Shown piece by piece: positions 24,302 through 31,232 of a stretch of DNA of 64,000 bases. A program made the position numbers and the translations under genes. Under the pieces are notes generated by a model. That model saw nothing but the letters and a program-made list of their open reading frames with translations. It searched no databases and had not been told where the DNA came from. How positions within the stretch are numbered: the stretch's first letter is position 1; every line of letters begins with the position of its first letter. The stretch is taken from positions 4,491,501-4,555,500 of the forward strand of contig CP053915.1 of the NCBI GenBank assembly GCA_021496925.1, in the 5' to 3' direction. Source of the stretch: Acidovorax sp. YS12 (GTDB lineage Bacteria > Pseudomonadota > Gammaproteobacteria > Burkholderiales > Burkholderiaceae_C).

Positions 24302-25762
24302 ATGCCCAAGTTCGATTGGAAGCTGCTGCATTCCTGCACCCTTTCCGCCGCGCTCCTGCTGGGCGGCGGCGCAGCCCTGGTGGTCGTGGCGCCGCCCGCC
24401 CACGCGCAAGGCGCTGCCGTGCGCGGCCTGCCTGATTTCACCGAGCTGGTGGAGCAGGTGGGGCCGTCGGTGGTCAACATCCGCACCCTCGAAAAGACCT
24501 CCGGCCGCGCGGGCGCGGCGGGCATGGACGAGGAAATGCTGGAGTTCTTCAAGCGCTTCGGCCTGCCCATGCCCAACATGCCGCGCCAGCAGCGGCCCCA
24601 GCGCCCGCAGCCCGACGAGGAGCAGCCGCGTGGCGTGGGCTCGGGCTTCATCCTGACGCCCGATGGCTACGTGATGACCAACGCCCATGTGGTCGAGGGT
24701 GCCGACGAGGTCGTGGTCACGCTCACCGACAAGCGCGAGTTCAAGGCCAAGATCATCGGCGCCGACAAGCGCACCGACGTGGCCGTGGTGAAGATCGAGG
24801 CCGCTGGCCTGCCCGCCGTGAAGGTGGGCGACGTCAGCCGCCTGAAGGTGGGCGAATGGGTCATGGCCATCGGCTCGCCGTTCGGGCTGGAAAACACCGT
24901 CACCGCGGGCATCGTCAGCGCCAAGCAGCGCGACACGGGCGACTACCTGCCCTTCATCCAGACCGACGTGGCCATCAACCCCGGCAACTCGGGCGGGCCG
25001 CTCATCAACATGCGCGGCGAGGTCGTGGGCATCAACAGCCAGATCTACTCGCGTTCGGGCGGCTTCATGGGCATCTCGTTCGCTATTCCCATGGACGAGG
25101 CCATCCGCGTCAGTGAACAGCTGCGCGCCACGGGCCGCGTCACGCGCGGGCGCATCGGCGTGCAGATCGGGCCGGTGACCAAGGACGTGGCCGAATCCAT
25201 TGGCCTGGGCAAGCCGCAGGGCGCGCTGGTGTCCGCCGTCGAGGCCGATTCGCCCGCCGAAAAGGCAGGCGTCGAGCCGGGCGACGTGATCACGCGCTTC
25301 GACGGCAAGGCCATCGAGAAAGTGGCCGACCTTCCGCGCCTGGTGGGCAACACCAAGCCGGGCAGCAAGAGCGTGCTGACCGTATTCCGCCGAGGGGCGC
25401 AAAAAGACCTGATCCTCACCATCGCCGAGGTCGAGCCGGATGAAAAAGTGGCTGCCGTGGCCGGCAAGGCCAAGCCTTCGGCTGCGGCCCAGCAGCTCGG
25501 CCTGACGGTGGCCGACCTGACGGCGGCGCAGAAGAAGGAGCTGAAGCTCAAGGGCGGCGTGCGCATCGTCGCGGCCGCCGACGCGGCGGCGCGTGCCGGC
25601 CTGCGCGAGGACGACGTGATCCTGGCAGTGGCCAATACCGAGATCGGCAGCGTCAAGGACTTCGACGCCGTGCTGGCCAAGGCCGACAAGGCCAAGCCCA
25701 TCAACCTGCTGGTGCGCCGTGGCGAATGGGCGCAGTACGTGCTGATCCGCCCCGCGCGCTGA
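24302..25762 (+). CDS. mucD: Periplasmic serine endoprotease, DegP/MucD type
   Basis: Envelope quality-control protease and chaperone. A signal peptide (about 1-35, ending APPAHAQG) precedes the trypsin-like domain with His129 (TNAHVVEGAD), Asp159 (KRTDVAVVKI) and Ser230 (INPGNSGGPLI), then two PDZ domains (about 260-355 and 390-486). The 486 residues match MucD/DegQ. It follows rseA and is expected to be in the sigma-E regulon; the accessory two-component genes begin only 16 bp after its stop. Confidence 0.96.
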   Translation: MPKFDWKLLHSCTLSAALLLGGGAALVVVAPPAHAQGAAVRGLPDFTELVEQVGPSVVNIRTLEKTSGRAGAAGMDEEMLEFFKRFGLPMPNMPRQQRPQRPQPDEEQPRGVGSGFILTPDGYVMTNAHVVEGADEVVVTLTDKREFKAKIIGADKRTDVAVVKIEAAGLPAVKVGDVSRLKVGEWVMAIGSPFGLENTVTAGIVSAKQRDTGDYLPFIQTDVAINPGNSGGPLINMRGEVVGINSQIYSRSGGFMGISFAIPMDEAIRVSEQLRATGRVTRGRIGVQIGPVTKDVAESIGLGKPQGALVSAVEADSPAEKAGVEPGDVITRFDGKAIEKVADLPRLVGNTKPGSKSVLTVFRRGAQKDLILTIAEVEPDEKVAAVAGKAKPSAAAQQLGLTVADLTAAQKKELKLKGGVRIVAAADAAARAGLREDDVILAVANTEIGSVKDFDAVLAKADKAKPINLLVRRGEWAQYVLIRPAR

Positions 25763-25778
25763 TGTCCCGGGCGTAGCC

Positions 25779-27182
25779 ATGCACCCGCCGGCGGCCGACC
25801 CGCATTCCCTGGCCGCCGGAATGTACCTGGGCCTCATGGCCACCACGGCCTTGCTGAACTGCGTCGGCTGGCTGGGCACGCACCGGCGGTTGCATGGTCT
25901 GTTCGCGCTGTTCGTGGCCTGCAGCGCGCTGCGCTGGGCTGCACTCGATGGGCTCCTTGGCCCGTTCGCCGCACCCCACGGACGCCTGGCCGATGCGCTG
26001 CTGGGCGCGCAGACCGTTACCGGCTCGCTGTGCCAGATCGAGTTCCTGCAACTGCGGCAGGGCCGCTTTCCCTGGCTGCGGCATTACTACCTGTGGTGCG
26101 GCGTGGCGTTGGGCACGGCCGTCATGGCGGCGCCCTGGCTGGGCGGATTCGGTGTGCTGTCCACGCTGCTGTTTGCCCTGCTGCTGCCCGCGCCGCTGCT
26201 CTCCATGCCGGCCTACGCGCGCCTGTGGCGCAGCGGCGAACTGGCGCAGCGGCTGGTGGCCGTGGCCCTGCCCGCGCATTTCGCGGTGATGCTGCCCGCC
26301 ATCATGGGCAACGTTGCGGGCAGCCTGGGCGGGCTGCCCCAGGTGCTGGCGTGGCCGCTGTGGCTGCAGGCGGCGCGCTGGTCGGGCCTGCCGCTGGTGC
26401 TCACGCTGCACGCCAGCATCGCCCTGCAGGCGCGCGCCGCCGCGCGTGCGCGCGACGAAGCCCTGCACCGCGCCGCCGCGGCCCAGGCGGACGCGCAGCG
26501 CCAGCGCCAGGCGCGCGGGGAACAGCACCGCTTCCTGTCCATGCTGGCCCATGAGGTGCGCACGCCGGTGGCGGTGATCGACGCCGCCGCGCACAGCCTG
26601 CGCCTGCTCGACCGCATGGATGGCGCGCCGCCCGCGCAGCGCGCCGAGCGCTACCAGCGCATCGACCAGGCCGTGGCGCGCATGCGCGCGCTCATGGAAC
26701 TGGCAGAGGCGCAGGATCGCCTGCACGAGCCCGAGGAGCCCGCCGGCCCGCTGGATCTGCCCGCTCTCACCACGCAGGCGCTGGCTGCGCTCGATGCCGT
26801 CGGCGCCGCGCGCGTGGCCGTCAGCGTGGCGCCGGGCCTGCCGCCCTTGCGCGGCGACGCGCGCCTGCTGTACTTCGCGCTGCTCAACCTGCTGGACAAT
26901 GCGCTCAAGTATGCGCACCCCGCCACGCCCATCCACATCGGCATCGCCGCCGCCCCTGGCGGCGTGGCGTGGCACATCCGCGACCACGGCCCTGGCATCC
27001 CCGAAGACAGGCAGCACATGATCTTCGACAAATACCAGCGCCTGGACAACGGCGGCGACCAGCCCGGCCTGGGCATGGGCCTGGCCCTGGCGCGGCAGAT
27101 CGCCGAGCGCCACGGCGGCCGCCTGGACATCGACCGCGCCTGGACGCAGGGCGCCTGCTTCGCCCTGTGGCTGCCCGCATGA
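25779..27182 (+). CDS. Sensor histidine kinase with multi-helix membrane input domain
   Basis: A 467-residue kinase. About seven hydrophobic segments fill residues 13-215, resembling the 7TMR-DISM membrane module without an extracellular domain. A coiled linker rich in Ala/Arg/Gln leads to a HisKA domain with phosphoacceptor His258 (FLSMLAHEVRTPVAV) and an HATPase domain with N box FALLNLLDNALKYA, IRDHGPGIP and LGMGLALARQIAERHGG. The stop overlaps the start of the response-regulator gene (ATGA), so they are a pair. The signal is unknown; input is probably within or near the membrane. It starts 16 bp after mucD. Confidence 0.92.
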   Translation: MHPPAADPHSLAAGMYLGLMATTALLNCVGWLGTHRRLHGLFALFVACSALRWAALDGLLGPFAAPHGRLADALLGAQTVTGSLCQIEFLQLRQGRFPWLRHYYLWCGVALGTAVMAAPWLGGFGVLSTLLFALLLPAPLLSMPAYARLWRSGELAQRLVAVALPAHFAVMLPAIMGNVAGSLGGLPQVLAWPLWLQAARWSGLPLVLTLHASIALQARAAARARDEALHRAAAAQADAQRQRQARGEQHRFLSMLAHEVRTPVAVIDAAAHSLRLLDRMDGAPPAQRAERYQRIDQAVARMRALMELAEAQDRLHEPEEPAGPLDLPALTTQALAALDAVGAARVAVSVAPGLPPLRGDARLLYFALLNLLDNALKYAHPATPIHIGIAAAPGGVAWHIRDHGPGIPEDRQHMIFDKYQRLDNGGDQPGLGMGLALARQIAERHGGRLDIDRAWTQGACFALWLPA

Positions 27183-27880
27183 ACGGCGTGCCGCCGGCGC
27201 CCATCGCCCTGGTCGAAGACCATGAGGCCCTGCGCGCCGAACTCGTGTTCCACCTGCAATGCGCCGGCCATGCCGTCACCGGCCTGCCGCACGGCGCCGC
27301 GCTCGACGCGCACCTGGCGTGCCACCCCTGCCGCCTCGTGGTACTCGACCTGGGCCTGCCCGGCGAGGACGGCCTGGCCATCTGCGCACGCCTGCGCGCC
27401 ACGCGGCCCGAGATCGGCATCGTCATGCTCACCGCGCGCGGCGCGGCGCGCGAGCGGCTCAACGGCCTGCACGAAGGCGCCGACGCCTACCTCGTCAAGC
27501 CCACCCCGCCCGACGAGCTGCTGCTGGTCATCGCCAACCTGCTGCGCCGCCTGCAGCCCGCCCCGCCTGCGCCGCCGCTGTGGCGCTTCGACGCGCGCAC
27601 CCGGGTGCTCACCCCGTCGCAGGGCGCGGGCATCGCCCTCACCCACGCCGAAGGGGCGCTGCTGCTGGCCCTGCTGCACTGCGCCCCGCACCCGGCCCGG
27701 CGCGGCCAGCTCGCGCAGGCCCTGGGCGCCGCCGCCGGGTCCGCCGCTGGCCACCGGCTGGAGATGGCCGTAAGCCGCCTGCGCGCCAAGCTCGCGCCCG
27801 CCAGCCCCGGCGCCGAACCCATCCGCGCCGCGCGCGGCGTGGGCTATGTGCTGGCCGTGCCCTGCGTGCAGGTGGCGTAG
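27179..27880 (+). CDS. OmpR-family response regulator
   Basis: A 233-residue regulator. The receiver domain has the acidic pair ALVEDHE, phosphorylated Asp57 (RLVVLDLGLPGEDG), T/K switch residues in MLTARG and YLVKP. The C-terminal winged helix (about 135-230) ends with RAARGVGYVLAV, the OmpR/PhoB pattern. OmpR-type regulators usually bind tandem direct repeats spaced 10-11 bp; such repeats occur upstream of the next gene (27964-27984) and upstream of the GLUG-protein gene (31158-31178), which are therefore likely targets. Confidence 0.94.
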   Translation: MNGVPPAPIALVEDHEALRAELVFHLQCAGHAVTGLPHGAALDAHLACHPCRLVVLDLGLPGEDGLAICARLRATRPEIGIVMLTARGAARERLNGLHEGADAYLVKPTPPDELLLVIANLLRRLQPAPPAPPLWRFDARTRVLTPSQGAGIALTHAEGALLLALLHCAPHPARRGQLAQALGAAAGSAAGHRLEMAVSRLRAKLAPASPGAEPIRAARGVGYVLAVPCVQVA

Positions 27881-27891
27881 CGTGGCACCGT

Positions 27892-27950
27892 GATTTACAT
27901 AAAAACTGCCTCCAAGCCTTGCCAGGAAAGCGCAAGCAGCTATCAAAGAA
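27892..27950 (-). repeat. Interspersed imperfect-palindrome repeat, copy 5
   Basis: GCCTCCAAGCCTTGCC, then GGAAAGCGCAAGCAGCTAT and AAAGAAGAAG. It opens a stretch of about 145 bp upstream of the YHYH gene that is duplicated upstream of the gene at 31233. Confidence 0.75.
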
Positions 27951-27963
27951 GAAGTGCCTGAAT

Positions 27964-27984
27964 GTGATGTTCCGTGAGGTTTCC
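27964..27984 (+). promoter_or_regulatory. Tandem 10-bp direct repeat, candidate response-regulator site
   Basis: GTGATGTTCC followed directly by GTGAGGTTTCC. The same two half-sites, in the other order, lie at 31158-31178. Spacing of one helical turn fits the OmpR/PhoB family regulator encoded just upstream. Binding is inferred. Confidence 0.55.
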
Positions 27985-28036
27985 TTGTGCGTGGCTGACC
28001 AGAATCGTGTCGCACCCATTGCCAGGAGACATTCGC

Positions 28037-29692
28037 ATGCACGTTCATCCTTTCATCCGCCGCTTGCCGGCCCTTGCGCTGGCCTGCGCGTTGCCGCTGG
28101 CTGCCCATGCCCATGGCGGCCACGACGGCGCGGCTGACGACGCCTACTGCAAACACGCCAGGCTGCTGGGCAAGGACATGCAGGACAAGCTCACGCCGCC
28201 CTACAACCAGGCCGCCGGCTTCCAGGCCTTGATGGCTTCGCCCATCGGGCAGGCGGTGCTGGGCCACTTGTGGATGAACCCCGACAAGGCACAGCCCTGT
28301 TTCGGCCGCAGCAATACGCAGGGCTGGGACGACGTGGTTTCACGCATTCCGGCCAATGTATCGGCCATCGAGGTCAGCCGCGGGCTGGACCACGCGCTGG
28401 TCTATTTCGCCGGCCTGCCGGACTACACCATCGACACCCCCAAGCTGTTCACCGGCTTCAAGCCGGGCAACCTCTATACCGTGTACAAGCTGTCCGCCTA
28501 TCCGCAGCCCGATCCCCGGCCGCTGCACGAGAAGGCCGTCGGTGGTGCCGTGGGTATCTTCGTCAACGGGCACAGCATCTTCAATTACACCGACACCTTC
28601 TCCTACCAGAACAAGGGGGCCTGGTCGTTCGATGCGAACGTGGCCGAGGTTGCCATCGTCAACAGCGACATCGCGCACGCCACGCCTGGCGCGGTGGCGG
28701 GGTTTCCGGCAAGCCGGGGCATTTTTCACAACCACCAGATGTCGCGCCAGATCCTCACGCGCGCCAACGACCCATTCGCGCGCGGCGTGGCCGCGCACTC
28801 GCGGCTGTACGGCTTCGCCATCGACAGCTATCCCATCTATGGCCCTCTGGGCTACAGCTCGCGCGATACGTCTTCCGGCATCAAGGTGCTGCAAAGCAGC
28901 TACGTCAAGCGCAGCTGGACCGACGCTGGCCAGCGCAGCTCGCTGCCCGGCTGGGTGGTGCAAAACTGGGATGGGCAGTACACCGGGGCCGCACTGCTCA
29001 ACCTGGCGGGCAACGCCAAGGCCGACATGCTGTACACCGATGGCGCCAGCCAGGGCCCCATACAGTACAGCGGCACCGATGCCAAGCTGGCCGCGCACAT
29101 CGAAGCCCTGCGCCAGAGCCCCGGCCTGGCGCGCGACGCGCAGGGCTACGTCTACTGGACGGCCGAAGTCACCGCCCCCAGCGGCAAGACCATGACCGTG
29201 CGCAACTACCTGCTCAAATCCTCCAGCCTCTGGGGGCCGGGCTTCACCGAGCGCGTCCTGCCCGCCAGCTACCAGGCGGCGGACCAGGACAAGTTCCTGT
29301 TCACCGCCGCGCTGGGGGCCTTCACCGAGGACTACGAGTTCATTCCCGGCTACGGCGACCTGGACTTCTACAACGGCATCGAAAGCTACCTGCCCGATCG
29401 CAAACAGGCCCTGTACCACTACGTCACCCCGTTCAATGCCCAGCTCGGCGATGCCGACCGGATGCAGAAGAACAGCTTTCCGTACTTCATCGGCGTGCAG
29501 TTCAAGGGCGTGGTCGAGCCTTTCAACGAAGGCACCATCGCCGAGAAAGACAAGGCCCGCTACCTCACCCAGTACCGCGATGGATACCGTGCCGTGTTCG
29601 ACTTGGGCGTGACCGGCAAGGATGAAACGGGCAAAGTGCAATACGCTCCGGTCATCGACACCTGGCGCAGAACCCTGGGCGGGGGCAACTGA
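28037..29692 (+). CDS. Secreted YHYH-domain protein
   Basis: A 551-residue exported protein. The signal peptide (MHVHPFIRRLPALALACAL to AHAHG, about 1-26) is followed by a region with YHYH-family features: GFAIDSYPIYGPLGYSSR, DYEFIPGYGDLDFYNG, ALYHYVTP and FPYFIGVQFKG. The family signature is normally Tyr-His-Tyr-His; here it reads Tyr-His-Tyr-Val, and the domain is much enlarged. YHYH proteins have no settled function; they often occur with secreted or metal-related proteins. Start 28037 has GGAG at a good distance and aligns with the start of the gene at 31233 through shared upstream sequence. The hydrolase gene follows with no gap. Confidence 0.82.
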   Translation: MHVHPFIRRLPALALACALPLAAHAHGGHDGAADDAYCKHARLLGKDMQDKLTPPYNQAAGFQALMASPIGQAVLGHLWMNPDKAQPCFGRSNTQGWDDVVSRIPANVSAIEVSRGLDHALVYFAGLPDYTIDTPKLFTGFKPGNLYTVYKLSAYPQPDPRPLHEKAVGGAVGIFVNGHSIFNYTDTFSYQNKGAWSFDANVAEVAIVNSDIAHATPGAVAGFPASRGIFHNHQMSRQILTRANDPFARGVAAHSRLYGFAIDSYPIYGPLGYSSRDTSSGIKVLQSSYVKRSWTDAGQRSSLPGWVVQNWDGQYTGAALLNLAGNAKADMLYTDGASQGPIQYSGTDAKLAAHIEALRQSPGLARDAQGYVYWTAEVTAPSGKTMTVRNYLLKSSSLWGPGFTERVLPASYQAADQDKFLFTAALGAFTEDYEFIPGYGDLDFYNGIESYLPDRKQALYHYVTPFNAQLGDADRMQKNSFPYFIGVQFKGVVEPFNEGTIAEKDKARYLTQYRDGYRAVFDLGVTGKDETGKVQYAPVIDTWRRTLGGGN

Positions 29693-31024
29693 ATGCCGCG
29701 CCCCCCTGTCATGCACGCCACGCGGCGCACCTTCCTGGCCGGCCTGGCCCAGGCCGCCCTTCTGGGGGCGGGCGGGTGCAGCAGCACCTCGGCGGCCACT
29801 TTCCAGCTGGATGCCCACACTGTCGTTCGCGCACAGAGGCTGGACCAGGAGGTTGCGGCCGCGTTTGCGCTGTTCAATGTGGACGGCGTGCTGCCCGGCT
29901 TCGATGCTGCCACGCAGGGCGCGCGCCGCGACGTGGCGCTTTATCGCCTGCGCACCATGGTGCGGATACCCGAAACCGGCGAATCCTTCGAAGCCACCGG
30001 CTTGCTGGCCCTGCCGGCGGGGGCCACGGGCAGCCTGCCCGTGGTGTCCTGGCAGCACGGCACCATCCTGTCGTTCGACCAGGTGCCCTCCAACCTGACC
30101 CGGCTCGCCGACCTCGGCTATACGCTGAGCGACGCGGCCGACTCCCTCGAAACCCTGTTCAACATCCACCGTTTCGCCGCCAGCGGTTACGCCGTGATCG
30201 CGGCGGACTATGTGGGCAAAGGCCCTTTGCGCAACGGCCGCAGCGAGGGCTATGTGGTCAAGGGCGTGACCACCGCCACCTGCCTGGCCATGCTGGAGGC
30301 GGGCCAGGCCGCGCTGCGCAGCCTGGGCGTTGCGCCTGGCGCGCTGTGCCTGCACGGCTGGTCGCAAGGCTCGCTCAACACCCAGTGGCTGCACCACGCC
30401 TTGCGCGGCAGCGGCGTGGCCATTGCCGCCACGGCGGTGGCCAGCCCGTTTTGCGACCTTGAACAGGCCTGGTCCTACTGGACCGGGCGCACAAGCTATC
30501 CCTTGCCCGCCGGTGCTTCGTCCTACCCGGACGTTCCCGGGTGGGTGGCGCTGTGCATGGTTCTTGTCCTGGGCAGCTACGAGCGCTACTACGGCATCCC
30601 CGGCTTGCTGGAAGATGCGATACGCCCCGAGTTCCATCAGATGGCGCGCCAGTACTGGAACGATTACGTGTACGACGCCGAGCGCATGCAGTCCTTCCCC
30701 GGGCCGCAGGGGCTGCTGGTGCCCGGCTTCTTCGCGCCCGGCACCGCCCAGGCCAACCGCCTGTTCATGGAGCATGCCCGGCGCAACAGCGCCGCAGGCT
30801 GGCGCTACGACAGCCCGATCCGCTTCTGCATCGGCCTGGCCGACGAGGCCACGCACCCGGACATGACCACCCCCGTCATCGCCGCCAACCCCGGCTTCGC
30901 CCACGGCGTGCTGGTGGCGGGCGCCAACCACCGCACCACCTTCCTGGCGGGGCTTTACGGTGGCCCTGGGGTGTTGCAGGGGCAGCCCAACGCCTTGGCG
31001 TGGTTCGATGCGGTGGTGGCGTAA
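29693..31024 (+). CDS. Exported alpha/beta hydrolase (secretory-lipase-like), probable Tat lipoprotein
   Basis: A 443-residue hydrolase. The N-terminus has a twin-arginine motif (RRTFLAGLAQAA) and a possible lipobox ending GAGGC (Cys29), so it is likely folded before export and membrane-tethered. The nucleophile is Ser224 in LHGWSQGSLNTQ; an oxyanion-type WQHGTILS precedes it, and FCIGLADEATHPDM and VAGANHRTTFLAG may carry the acid and His. The layout resembles the secretory lipase (LIP) and bacterial ester hydrolase group. It begins immediately after the YHYH stop codon; an alternative ATG lies 18 bases on and keeps the twin arginines. Confidence 0.85.
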   Translation: MPRPPVMHATRRTFLAGLAQAALLGAGGCSSTSAATFQLDAHTVVRAQRLDQEVAAAFALFNVDGVLPGFDAATQGARRDVALYRLRTMVRIPETGESFEATGLLALPAGATGSLPVVSWQHGTILSFDQVPSNLTRLADLGYTLSDAADSLETLFNIHRFAASGYAVIAADYVGKGPLRNGRSEGYVVKGVTTATCLAMLEAGQAALRSLGVAPGALCLHGWSQGSLNTQWLHHALRGSGVAIAATAVASPFCDLEQAWSYWTGRTSYPLPAGASSYPDVPGWVALCMVLVLGSYERYYGIPGLLEDAIRPEFHQMARQYWNDYVYDAERMQSFPGPQGLLVPGFFAPGTAQANRLFMEHARRNSAAGWRYDSPIRFCIGLADEATHPDMTTPVIAANPGFAHGVLVAGANHRTTFLAGLYGGPGVLQGQPNALAWFDAVVA

Positions 31025-31060
31025 CGGTGGTGGCGCGTGCGTGTGCGCTCCTGTTTCAGG

Positions 31061-31147
31061 AGCTGCTTGCGCTTTCTACATGGGTTTTTCGCTGTGAAAA
31101 CATCACGAAACCCTTACTGGTAAAGCGCAAGCAGCTATTAAAAAGAA
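31061..31147. repeat. Paired interspersed repeat copies in inverted orientation
   Basis: Two half-copies of the palindromic repeat face each other: AGCTGCTTGCGCTTT at 31061-31075 and its exact complement AAAGCGCAAGCAGCT at 31122-31136. The right copy continues as in copy 5 (AAAAAGAAG). Inside the loop lies one arm of a second inverted repeat (31098-31112 with 31162-31176). Confidence 0.75.
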
Positions 31148-31178
31148 GTTTCCAAATGTGAGGTTTCGTGATGTTTCC
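31098..31178 (+). promoter_or_regulatory. Candidate response-regulator sites upstream of the GLUG protein gene
   Basis: At 31158-31178 GTGAGGTTTC is followed directly by GTGATGTTTCC. The inverted copy AAACATCACGAAACC at 31098-31112 pairs exactly with 31162-31176, so there are two similar sites facing each other 49 bp apart. The right-hand site resembles the one at 27964-27984 upstream of the YHYH gene. An OmpR-type regulator is encoded 3 kb upstream. Confidence 0.5.
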
Positions 31179-31232
31179 CCGCGTGCGCCTGGCCAGAATG
31201 GCTTGGCATCACAACTTCCGGGAGACATGCGC

